A stretch of DNA of 10,351 nt from CAVHIG01 sp963636105 (GTDB lineage Bacteria; Bacillota; Clostridia; Peptostreptococcales; Anaerovoracaceae): the NCBI GenBank assembly GCA_963636105.1, contig CAVHIG010000058.1:1-10351 (forward strand). The letters run 5' to 3'. Positions 1-5,805 of this stretch are shown one piece after another. The notes under the pieces are model-generated. The model saw only the letters and a list, made by a program, of their open reading frames with translations, had not been told where the DNA came from and made no database searches. Made by a program: the position numbers and the translations under genes. Numbering within the stretch: position 1 is the first letter of the stretch; every line of letters begins with the position of its first letter.

Positions 1-136
1 CGGCGGTTTTCATGGATTTGGCGTTTTTGAGTTTTTCCTGCGCCATGCCCTGAGATAGTCCCTGCTCACGGCCGGCTTCTATGCCTTCGCTGAAGCTTTG
101 CTTTTTTTCTCTATCTACTATCTCTTGCAAATTCAT
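1..136 (-). CDS. Partial protein with Rpn/PD-(D/E)XK transposase-like tail
   Basis: The reading frame runs off the left edge, so only 45 codons are visible from the ATG at 136. The peptide starts MNLQEIVDREKKQSFSEG and continues with E/G/Q-rich heptad-like text (EAGREQGLSQG) and a lysine-rich stretch. This resembles the charged C-terminal segment of Rpn-family / PD-(D/E)XK nuclease 'transposase' proteins, where such text follows the nuclease domain; the catalytic domain is not visible. The ATG has a good ribosome binding site (AGGTGG, 8 nt upstream). The frame stays open further upstream to a GTG at 187, just after an in-frame TAA, so a start at 187 is possible. Because the tail-like part comes first, this may be a 5'-truncated remnant rather than an intact gene. 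Family assignment is a judgement from composition only. Confidence 0.4.
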   Translation of the reverse strand, partial: MNLQEIVDREKKQSFSEGIEAGREQGLSQGMAQEKLKNAKSMKTA

Positions 137-216
137 ATATGGCACCACCTTTCCGCGTTTGACCTTCTCGACGATTCCATTCGTCACTTACGTCGTCCCT
201 GGTTCCTCTTGTATTT

Positions 217-245
217 AGTGTAACCTTTTTGCAGCCGTCTTGCAA
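217..245 (-). promoter_or_regulatory. Possible promoter for the left-edge minus-strand gene
   Basis: On the minus strand TTGCAA (240-245) and TACACT (217-222) are separated by 17 bp. Each matches the sigma-A consensus at four of six positions. It points toward the partial gene at the left edge and is divergent from the argH promoter. Weak, sequence-only call. Confidence 0.3.
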
Positions 246-289
246 TCGTATTTTGGGATTTTCAACGCAAACATTTTCGAAGGTATGCC

Positions 290-318
290 TTTAAAACACA
301 TTGCATTTATGGTAGAAT
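290..318 (+). promoter_or_regulatory. Sigma-A type promoter of argH, extended -10
   Basis: TAGAAT (313-318) is preceded by TG one base upstream (an extended -10), with TTTAAA (290-295) 17 bp further up as a weak -35. Transcription would start near 325, about 30 nt before the argH ATG, leaving a short leader that contains the Shine-Dalgarno. Confidence 0.5.
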
Positions 319-354
319 ATCCGCATGGGAAAATATTTTAGGAGGAAGAAATAT

Positions 355-1743
355 ATGGCGAGTTTGTGGGGCGGGCGCTTCGAAAAGGAAATGGACGATA
401 TAGTAAAGGAATTCAATGCTTCGATTGGCTTCGACCAGCGCATGTATCACGAGGATATAGAAGGAAGCATAGCGCATGTGAAAATGCTCGGAGAGCAGGG
501 CATAGTCACAATGGACGAGGCTGAGCAGATCATAGCCGGACTCAGGACAATAGAAAAGCGCATAGAAAACGGCGAGATTATCTTCAATGTCGACGATGAA
601 GACATTCATATGGGCATAGAAAGCCGCCTGATACAGGAAATCGGCGATGTCGGAAAAAAGCTGCACACGGCAAGGAGCAGAAATGACCAGTGTCAGATCG
701 ATAGCCGTCTATATCTCAAAAAAGAGATTGCGGAAATTGCGCAGCGTCTCTGCTATCTCGAGTCAGTGATACTCCGCAAGGCAGAGCAGTACGCGGACAG
801 CCTGACGGTTGGATTTACGCACATACAGCATGCGCAGCCGATTACCGTGGGCTTCATTTTTATGGCATATTTTCAAATGTTTAGGAGAGACATAGAGCGC
901 CTCAAGGACACCTACGAGCGTATGAATCTTTGCCCTCTGGGCGCATGTGCTCTGGCGGGCACCACAATGCCTACAAATCGTCACAGAACCGCGGAGTTGC
1001 TCGGGTTCAGAGCTCCTACTGAAAATGCGATGGACAGCGTAAGCGACCGCGATTATATGATAGAATTTATGAGCGATGCCTCCATATCCATGATGCATCT
1101 TTCAAGATGGGCCGAAGAATTTGTATGGTGGAATTCGCAGGAATTCTCATATATTGCCATAGATGACAGCTATTGCACAGGCAGCAGCATTATGCCGCAG
1201 AAGAAAAATCCTGATATGGCGGAGCTTCTCCGTGGCAAGGTCGGTCGCGTATACGGGGATCTTATGCAGCTTTTGACAGTGATGAAGGGTACGCCGCTTG
1301 CGTACAACAAGGATTTCCAGGAGGACAAGGAGAGTCTCTTTGATGCTGTAGACACCTGGAAGGCAAGCGTTACCATTTTTGCCAATATGCTTGACAAGAC
1401 AGAATTCCGTATGGATATGATAGAAAAACAGCTCGGAAAGGGCTTTCTGAATGCTACTGATATAGCGGAGCACTTTGCAAAGCAGGGCATTCCTTTCCGC
1501 GAGGCGCACAGCATTGTAGGACGTATGGTAAAGGCCTGCGAAAATAAGAATTGCGATTTTGAGGATCTGACGGATGAGGAGCTCAAGTCTATAGACAGCC
1601 GCATAAGCAAGGAGCTTCTCGGTGATATCAGCACAAAGGCCTGTGTGGATGCGAGGGTATCATTTGGAGGAACTGCGCCGTCTGAGGTAAGACGCCAGAT
1701 CAAGGTAGGAGCCGAGTGGCTGGAAAGCTTAAATATCGGATAG
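355..1743 (+). CDS. argH: Argininosuccinate lyase
   Basis: Cleaves argininosuccinate to arginine and fumarate, the last step of arginine biosynthesis, in the cytoplasm as a homotetramer of the fumarase/aspartase superfamily. The protein is 462 aa, normal for ArgH. It opens with LWGGRF, the usual ArgH N-terminus. The catalytic-histidine region is GFTHIQHAQP (H156), and the superfamily signature loop GSSIMPQKKNP lies at residues 276-286 with the expected catalytic serine. The ATG at 355 is chosen over one at 325 because AGGAGG sits at 340-345 with ideal spacing and because homologues begin MxxLWGGRF; the upstream ATG would put the ribosome binding site inside the gene. argG is not adjacent. A separate promoter and an approximately 300-bp downstream gap suggest it is transcribed alone. 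Confidence 0.97.
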   Translation: MASLWGGRFEKEMDDIVKEFNASIGFDQRMYHEDIEGSIAHVKMLGEQGIVTMDEAEQIIAGLRTIEKRIENGEIIFNVDDEDIHMGIESRLIQEIGDVGKKLHTARSRNDQCQIDSRLYLKKEIAEIAQRLCYLESVILRKAEQYADSLTVGFTHIQHAQPITVGFIFMAYFQMFRRDIERLKDTYERMNLCPLGACALAGTTMPTNRHRTAELLGFRAPTENAMDSVSDRDYMIEFMSDASISMMHLSRWAEEFVWWNSQEFSYIAIDDSYCTGSSIMPQKKNPDMAELLRGKVGRVYGDLMQLLTVMKGTPLAYNKDFQEDKESLFDAVDTWKASVTIFANMLDKTEFRMDMIEKQLGKGFLNATDIAEHFAKQGIPFREAHSIVGRMVKACENKNCDFEDLTDEELKSIDSRISKELLGDISTKACVDARVSFGGTAPSEVRRQIKVGAEWLESLNIG

Positions 1744-1746
1744 CAA

Positions 1747-1798
1747 GCAGGTATTGAAATACTGCTCGATTAGGTAACTGAGCTATAAGCATTTTTTT
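1747..1798 (+). terminator. Weak candidate terminator region after argH
   Basis: A small hairpin just after the stop codon (GCAG-TAT / ATA-CTGC, 1747-1765, one bulged G) has no U-tract directly behind it. A run of seven T lies at 1792-1798 after only a three-base stem. Neither is a convincing intrinsic terminator on its own. Confidence 0.2.
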
Positions 1799-1815
1799 AG
1801 AAAAGCTTGTTTTAA

Positions 1816-1844
1816 TTGAAAAACCTGAGCATATGAGGTAAAAT
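1816..1844 (+). promoter_or_regulatory. Strong promoter reading into the 1853-1986 element
   Basis: TTGAAA (1816-1821), 17-bp spacer, TAAAAT (1839-1844): each hexamer has five of six consensus bases. The predicted start near 1851-1852 falls one or two bases before the first paired base of the folded element, as expected for the 5' end of a structured small RNA. Confidence 0.6.
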
Positions 1845-1852
1845 ATATATAA

Positions 1853-1986
1853 GGATTGTCGCTAGGCGGTCTTGCGTCTCTAATTATTACAATTATACGT
1901 AAGTAAATGAAAGCCGCCAAACAATCTGTTTGACGGCTTCAACCATTTCTTTTCGGACGAAGCCGCCTAAGCACAAGCGGCAATCC
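1853..1986. ncRNA. Structured element, possible overlapping small RNA pair
   Basis: The ends pair: GGATTGTCGC (1853-1862) with GCGGCAATCC (1977-1986). The helix continues with TAGGCGG (1863-1869) / CCGCCTA (1963-1969) across a 7-nt bulge, then CTT (1871-1873) / AAG (1960-1962) and CGTC (1875-1878) / GACG (1956-1959). Inside is a 13-bp hairpin, 1911-1923 with 1927-1939, loop ATC. On the + strand the end helix is complete (one G-U) and the hairpin has a C/A mismatch; on the minus strand the reverse holds, so folding alone does not choose a strand. A consensus promoter enters from each side. On the minus strand the end helix is followed by a U/A-rich run (toward 1840), which could terminate. I do not recognise the RNA family. 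It could also be a small MITE with 11-bp terminal inverted repeats. Confidence 0.45.
1892..1920 (-). promoter_or_regulatory. Internal minus-strand promoter candidate in the structured element
   Basis: On the minus strand TTGGCG (1915-1920) and a perfect TATAAT (1892-1897) are 17 bp apart. The -35 lies within the 5' arm of the internal hairpin. It would give a short RNA covering 1885 down to about 1840, antisense to the 5' part of any + strand transcript. It may be chance in AT-rich sequence. Confidence 0.35.
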
Positions 1987-1998
1987 TCATCTAAGAAA

Positions 1999-2027
1999 AT
2001 TCTACAATAAAAGCCACAGAAAGTCAA
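1999..2027 (-). promoter_or_regulatory. Minus-strand promoter facing the structured element
   Basis: On the minus strand TTGACT (2022-2027), 17-bp spacer, TAGAAT (1999-2004). Each hexamer has five of six consensus bases. The predicted start near 1992 is a few bases before the folded element, mirroring the + strand promoter at 1816-1844. There is no minus-strand protein gene downstream of it, so its natural product would be a non-coding or very small-peptide RNA. Confidence 0.55.
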
Positions 2028-2044
2028 GGGGAGGGAGATTATAT

Positions 2045-3724
2045 ATGCATATACAATTTTGCGGAGCTACAAGCAGCGTAACCGGTTCGTGCCATCTCAT
2101 CACGGCAGCCGGGCACAAGGTACTTTTGGACTGCGGACAGTTTCAGGGAAATAAGGCCATGGAGGCCAAAAACTTTGAAGAATTCCCATTCAATCCGGCA
2201 GAAGTGGACTGTGTGATACTCAGTCATGCTCATATAGACCACTGCGGAAGAATTCCTCTTCTTGTAAAAAGAGGCTTCAAAGGAAAAATTTACTGCACGG
2301 ATGCTACGGCTGACCTCGTAGAGGTTATGCTCAAGGACAGCGGCTATATCCATGAAAAGGAAGCAGAGTGGAAAAACAAAAAAGCCGACAGACTCGGCCG
2401 CCCGCACGTAGAACCGCTCTACACCTACAACGACGCAATTGACGCACTCCAATACCTGGAGCCTGTGCTCTACGACCAGCTCATCGAGATAAATGAGAGC
2501 ATGAGAATCGTATTCAATGACGCAGGACACATCCTGGGCTCTGCCATCACAGAGCTTTGGGTGGAGGAGGACGGAAACGTCTCAAAAATCGTATTTTCCG
2601 GCGACCTTGGCGTGATGAACCGTCCGATACTCAGGGATCCTACGATCATAAAAAAGGCCGATTATGTCATAATGGAGACCACCTACGGCAACAGAGTACA
2701 TCCCGAAAACTCCACAAGCGTAAAAAGGCTCATAGACATAGTGCTCAAGACCACAGACAGAGGCGGTACGGTAGTCATTCCATCCTTTGCGGTGGGCAGG
2801 ACGCAGGAGCTTATCTATGAATTCAATCGTTTTTATGAGGAAAATAGCGAATACAAAGAAAAGCTTGATAAGCTGAATGTCTATGTGGACAGTCCGATGG
2901 CCACTACGGCAACGGAGGTATTTCGCCGCAACGCGCAGGTTTTCGACGAGGAGACCAAGGAATATATACTCAAGGGTGACAATCCGCTCGACTTCAAAAA
3001 TCTTAAGTTTACAAGGACAAGCGATGAGTCTCGCATGCTCAATCTGGATCATAATCCGAAGATTATCATATCGGCAAGCGGAATGTGCGAGGCGGGACGT
3101 ATCAGGCATCACCTCAAGCACAATCTCTGGAATGCGAAAAACAGCATAATTTTCGTCGGATATCAGGCTGAGGGTACGCTGGGCAGGCTCCTTGTAGAAG
3201 GCGGAGTGGATACTGTGACGCTCTTTGGCGAGGAGATAAAGGTAAATGCCGAGATTTACAATCTTGAGGGCTTCTCCGGGCACGCGGACATGAACGGCCT
3301 GCTCGCATGGCTGGGCGGTTTCCGCAAAGCACCAAAGCACATCTTCCTTGTGCACGGCGAGGAGGAGTCGAAAAACGACTTTGCGGCTACGGTCAAGAAG
3401 CAGCTTGGCTATGATTGCGATGTCATTCACGGAAATTCCGAATTTGTGCTTGAAAAGGATGAGATTGTAAATCGTGAGGAGGCGATGAAGGAGGCCATCG
3501 ATGATGAGACGCTTTCGACTATGAAGAGCAGAATCGCGGACATTCACGATGACCTTGAGAAGATTCTCTACAACGCGCACCTTGCGGTGGACGGAAGCGT
3601 TGCGCCTGAGCGACTTGCGGAGATCAATAATATTGTCCTTGAGCTTGAAAAATCGACTTTGAATTTGGGCTCTGCCGTTACAAAAGAGGATAACAACGAT
3701 ATAAATGAGGCGGATTTGCAATAG
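2045..3724 (+). CDS. MBL-fold / beta-CASP RNA-processing type metallohydrolase
   Basis: A 559-aa protein of the metallo-beta-lactamase superfamily with beta-CASP and RMMBL domains (COG1236/YSH1-type, related to CPSF73 and RNase J), expected to be a zinc-dependent RNA endo/exonuclease in the cytoplasm. Visible motifs are HAHIDH (61-66), GHILGS (H162), FSGDLG (D187), METTYGNR (E211, beta-CASP motif A), SGMCEAGRIRHHL with HH355-356 (motif B), GFSGHAD (H413) and FLVHGEEE (H437), so the metal site looks complete. Residues from about 475 onward form a charged, probably helical extension. The ATG at 2045 follows a GGGAGGGAG ribosome binding site. It has a terminator right behind it. The real substrate is unknown, and many bacterial members are uncharacterised. 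Confidence 0.9.
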   Translation: MHIQFCGATSSVTGSCHLITAAGHKVLLDCGQFQGNKAMEAKNFEEFPFNPAEVDCVILSHAHIDHCGRIPLLVKRGFKGKIYCTDATADLVEVMLKDSGYIHEKEAEWKNKKADRLGRPHVEPLYTYNDAIDALQYLEPVLYDQLIEINESMRIVFNDAGHILGSAITELWVEEDGNVSKIVFSGDLGVMNRPILRDPTIIKKADYVIMETTYGNRVHPENSTSVKRLIDIVLKTTDRGGTVVIPSFAVGRTQELIYEFNRFYEENSEYKEKLDKLNVYVDSPMATTATEVFRRNAQVFDEETKEYILKGDNPLDFKNLKFTRTSDESRMLNLDHNPKIIISASGMCEAGRIRHHLKHNLWNAKNSIIFVGYQAEGTLGRLLVEGGVDTVTLFGEEIKVNAEIYNLEGFSGHADMNGLLAWLGGFRKAPKHIFLVHGEEESKNDFAATVKKQLGYDCDVIHGNSEFVLEKDEIVNREEAMKEAIDDETLSTMKSRIADIHDDLEKILYNAHLAVDGSVAPERLAEINNIVLELEKSTLNLGSAVTKEDNNDINEADLQ

Positions 3725-3742
3725 GTCGTGGAGCTGAGCGGG

Positions 3743-3766
3743 TAAGCAGCTAAGCAGCTAAGCAGG
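3743..3766 (+). repeat. Three tandem 8-bp units
   Basis: TAAGCAGC, TAAGCAGC, TAAGCAGG follow one another, and TAAG begins a fourth unit. The last unit supplies the 5' arm of the terminator hairpin, so the repeat probably arose by slippage beside it. Confidence 0.75.
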
Positions 3767-3793
3767 TAAGATTTCGGTCATACCTGCTTTTTT
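3761..3793 (+). terminator. Intrinsic terminator after the beta-CASP gene
   Basis: AGCAGGTA (3761-3768) pairs with TACCTGCT (3781-3788) around a 12-nt loop, followed directly by a run of T to 3793. It separates the beta-CASP gene from the next transcription unit. Confidence 0.8.
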
Positions 3794-3804
3794 CACAGCT
3801 TATA

Positions 3805-3814
3805 TGTCTTGACA
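3805..3814. promoter_or_regulatory. Inverted repeat on the -35, candidate NiaR operator
   Basis: TGTC-TT-GACA is a perfect 4-bp inverted repeat with a 2-bp centre, and T3803/A3816 extend it. It covers the -35 hexamer of the promoter for the unit that encodes niaR, so a protein bound here would block RNA polymerase. That NiaR is the protein is inferred from gene context; I have not matched it to a curated NiaR matrix. Confidence 0.4.
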
Positions 3815-3837
3815 CAGGCATACACACATGATAAAAT
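3809..3837 (+). promoter_or_regulatory. Near-consensus promoter of the membrane protein-niaR unit
   Basis: TTGACA (3809-3814, perfect), 17-bp spacer, TAAAAT (3832-3837). This is the best promoter match in the window. The start near 3844 gives a leader of about 100 nt before the ATG at 3947. Confidence 0.8.
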
Positions 3838-3846
3838 GGTTCAGTT

Positions 3847-3894
3847 GCAGACAGCAAAAGTCGCAGGCAGCAAAAGCTGCGGACGACAAAAGGG
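3847..3894 (+). repeat. Three imperfect 16-bp repeats with hairpin in 5' leader
   Basis: Three adjacent 16-mers share the frame GCRGnCnnCAAAAGnn (3847-3862, 3863-3878, 3879-3894). The middle one folds: GCAGC (3867-3871) / GCTGC (3876-3880) around an AAAA loop, extended by GTCG (3860-3863) / CGAC (3884-3887) across a 3x3 internal loop. It lies in the untranslated leader of the downstream membrane protein gene. No known riboswitch is recognised. Confidence 0.5.
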
Positions 3895-3946
3895 AAATCA
3901 AATACAATTACATGTATCATCAAAAAAAGAAAGGACAGCTAAGGAA

Positions 3947-5017
3947 ATGCAAAAGTTTAAAGAATTTCTGAAAAGAAAGGACATCGAATTTTCCGCGAAG
4001 AGATATTTTCAGGACGCGCTATCGACAATGGCGCTCGGTCTCTTCGCTTCTCTTCTCATAGGTCTCATTATCAAGACCATCGGTGAGCAATTGGCCTTAT
4101 GGGTGGGTGAAAGTGCCTTTACAGCATTCTGTATAGACACGGGAAGCACCGCGATGGGACTCATGGGACCCGCAATAGGCGTCGCCGTTGCCTGGGGGCT
4201 GAAAGCGCCTCCTCTCGTACTCTTCGCAAGCGCAATTACCGGCAGCATGGGCGCAAGTGTCGTAGCTACAGTCTTTGGAATGACAAGCTCGGGCGGTCCT
4301 GCGGGTGCCTTCCTCGCGGCAGCTATAGGCGCGGAATTCGGTAAAGCTGTATCCAAAGAGACAAAGGTAGACATCATCGTCACGCCGGCTGTCACACTCA
4401 TCACAGGCATGGCAGGCGCAAAGATCTTCGGACCGGTCGTGGGCGCGCTTATGACAGGCCTCGGAAAGCTTGTAATGACAGCAACTGACGCGCAGCCTTT
4501 TATCATGGGCATACTCGTATCCGTCATCGTAGGCCTCGTGCTCACTGCTCCTATCTCAAGCGCCGCGCTTTGCATAATGCTTGAGCTCTCCGGCCTTGCC
4601 GCGGGCGCCGCTACTGTGGGCTGCTGCGCTCAAATGGTAGGCTTTGCCGTCATCTCATACAGGGACAACGGCGTGGGCGGTCTCATCTCTCAGGGCATAG
4701 GCACATCCATGCTTCAGGTTTCGAATATAATCAAAAATCCGTGGATACTTGTCCCGCCTACACTTGCGGGCGCCATCTTAGGCCCGGTATCTACCTGCCT
4801 TCTCAAAATGACAAATGTCCCTGCCGGCGCGGGCATGGGCACATCCGGTCTTGTCGGCCAGATAGGCACATTCACAGACATGGGCTTTACGGGCACGGTA
4901 CTTATTGAAATTTTGGCACTTCACATCTTCCTTCCGGCGCTGCTTTCGTATATAATATATGTATATATGCGTAAAATCGGCAAAATCAAGGACGGCGACA
5001 TGGATTTGCATCTGTAA
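3947..5017 (+). CDS. PTS_EIIC_2-like integral membrane transporter
   Basis: A 356-aa, strongly hydrophobic, Gly/Ala-rich protein with about nine to ten predicted membrane segments, resembling the PTS_EIIC_2 family (Pfam PF13303, annotated 'PTS sugar transporter subunit IIC'). It has the family's Gly-rich loops (SSGGPAGAFLAAAIGAEFGK, TAPISSAALC, NVPAGAGMGTSGLVGQIG). The charged N-terminus FKEFLKRKDIEFSAKRYF precedes the first membrane segment. There is no EIIA or EIIB domain or phosphorylation-site protein nearby, so a sugar PTS role is not supported locally. The ATG at 3947 is chosen because an earlier in-frame start would overlap the promoter -35; AAAGGA lies about 11 nt upstream of it. It shares a promoter and terminator with niaR 60 bp downstream, so its substrate may be niacin-related (inference). 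Confidence 0.8.
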   Translation: MQKFKEFLKRKDIEFSAKRYFQDALSTMALGLFASLLIGLIIKTIGEQLALWVGESAFTAFCIDTGSTAMGLMGPAIGVAVAWGLKAPPLVLFASAITGSMGASVVATVFGMTSSGGPAGAFLAAAIGAEFGKAVSKETKVDIIVTPAVTLITGMAGAKIFGPVVGALMTGLGKLVMTATDAQPFIMGILVSVIVGLVLTAPISSAALCIMLELSGLAAGAATVGCCAQMVGFAVISYRDNGVGGLISQGIGTSMLQVSNIIKNPWILVPPTLAGAILGPVSTCLLKMTNVPAGAGMGTSGLVGQIGTFTDMGFTGTVLIEILALHIFLPALLSYIIYVYMRKIGKIKDGDMDLHL

Positions 5018-5077
5018 ATCTCCATAGCCCGGCATTTTTGCCTCAGGACGCGAAAGCGCGAAAGGATGTATGCAAAG

Positions 5078-5590
5078 ATGGACAGAAAAGAAAAGATTTT
5101 GGAAATACTCTCAAACAGTGACGCCCCCGTGAGCGCCTCTTCCCTTGCGGAAACTTTCGGGGTCAGCCGTCAGATTATAGTCGGCGACATAGCGCTTCTG
5201 CGTGCGTCCGGAGAAAAGATAAATGCGACTCCGAGGGGCTATACTTACCAGAAAGCGGAATTCCCGGCACGATTCGGCTATGAGGGCATACTCGCCTGCA
5301 AGCATACGGACGAGCAGCTACGCGAGGAGCTCTACACAATAGTGGATTATGGCGGCTATGTGGTAGATGTCGTCATAGAACACGCGCTTTACGGTCAGCT
5401 TTCCGGCTGCCTCGATATCGGTTCGCGTTATGAGGTGGATCTCTTTTGCGAGAAATTGCAAAGTGAAAGCGATAGGCCGCTCAGCATGCTCACGGGCGGA
5501 GTGCATCTGCATCACATAGGCTGTCGTGACAAGGCCACATTTGAGCTTTTAAAAACCGCACTTATGGAAAAAGGAATCGCCCTGGGATAG
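5078..5590 (+). CDS. niaR: NiaR-type repressor of NAD biosynthesis (HTH_11 + 3H domain)
   Basis: About 170 aa, the size of NiaR (YrxA) of Bacillus and Thermotoga, a DNA-binding repressor that uses nicotinic acid as co-repressor and controls niacin uptake and NAD synthesis. Counting from the ATG at 5066, a winged helix-turn-helix (VSASSLAETFGVSRQIIVGD, residues 22-41) is followed by RGYTYQ. The 3H domain carries H80, E87/E88, H147 and H149 (GGVHLHHIG), matching the metal-binding residues known for the Thermotoga protein. Start: ATG 5078 has AAAGGA 11 nt upstream; ATG 5066 overlaps that site and is less likely but would add only four residues. It follows the membrane protein by 60 bp with no terminator between, and its stop codon lies in the loop of an intrinsic terminator. 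Confidence 0.9.
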   Translation: MDRKEKILEILSNSDAPVSASSLAETFGVSRQIIVGDIALLRASGEKINATPRGYTYQKAEFPARFGYEGILACKHTDEQLREELYTIVDYGGYVVDVVIEHALYGQLSGCLDIGSRYEVDLFCEKLQSESDRPLSMLTGGVHLHHIGCRDKATFELLKTALMEKGIALG

Positions 5591-5600
5591 GGCGATTTTT
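5575..5600 (+). terminator. Intrinsic terminator overlapping the niaR stop codon
   Basis: AATCGCCC (5575-5582) pairs perfectly with GGGCGATT (5590-5597) around a 7-nt loop that holds most of the TAG stop; T-rich to 5600. The last codons of niaR form the 5' arm. Confidence 0.85.
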
Positions 5601-5602
5601 GA

Positions 5603-5631
5603 TTGAAATAGATAAAAATTAGGTGTATAAT
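5603..5631 (+). promoter_or_regulatory. Strong promoter of the cysE-cysS unit
   Basis: TTGAAA (5603-5608), 17-bp spacer, TATAAT (5626-5631, perfect). It begins three bases after the niaR terminator. The predicted start near 5638 leaves an untranslated leader of about 168 nt before cysE. Confidence 0.8.
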
Positions 5632-5641
5632 ATATGGCAGA

Positions 5642-5770
5642 CCTTTTGAGCGACGTATGTTGGCTTTGTGGAAGCCTGCATATTGATGTCTGAATTGGTA
5701 AAAACAACATAATACCTTAGTGTGAAAAGCCAAGTCAAGCAGGTTTCACACTAGCTTTCATATCAAAGGG
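5642..5770 (+). ncRNA. Folded leader RNA upstream of cysE, family unknown
   Basis: The ends pair: CCTTTTGA (5642-5649) with TCAAAGGG (5763-5770), eight pairs including one U-G. Two hairpins lie inside. The first has GAC (5652-5654)/GTC (5688-5690), TATG (5656-5659)/CATA (5679-5682) and GGCTT (5662-5666)/AAGCC (5672-5676). The second is a perfect 10-bp helix, TAGTGTGAAA (5718-5727)/TTTCACACTA (5744-5753), with a 16-nt loop. The closing helix includes a purine-rich AAAGGGG run. No T-box antiterminator sequence (AGGGTGGNACCGCG) is present although cysE and cysS are common T-box targets, and no transcription terminator is seen before cysE. It may be a cis-acting regulator or a processed small RNA; a 6S-like RNA was considered, but two internal hairpins fit that poorly. 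Confidence 0.5.
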
Positions 5771-5805
5771 GAGAAAAAATATAAGGATTAGGGGATTGAT
5801 GAATA

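Noticed and set aside
1893..1946. 17-codon minus-strand frame (MVEAVKQIVWRLSFTYV) in the structured element
   Set aside because: It has no Shine-Dalgarno, is encoded mostly by the hairpin arms, and is not a typical hydrophobic type I toxin. Kept only as context for the small RNA idea.
2582..3721. 379-codon minus-strand frame
   Set aside because: It is a shadow of the beta-CASP gene, whose + strand frame has all family motifs.
3743..3766. CRISPR-like or regulatory array from the 8-bp units
   Set aside because: There are only three units of 8 bp with no spacers; simple slippage next to a terminator explains them.
5638..5805. Cys T-box riboswitch before cysE
   Set aside because: It was expected from gene content, but the T-box antiterminator sequence and a terminator/antiterminator pair are absent and the leader is too short.
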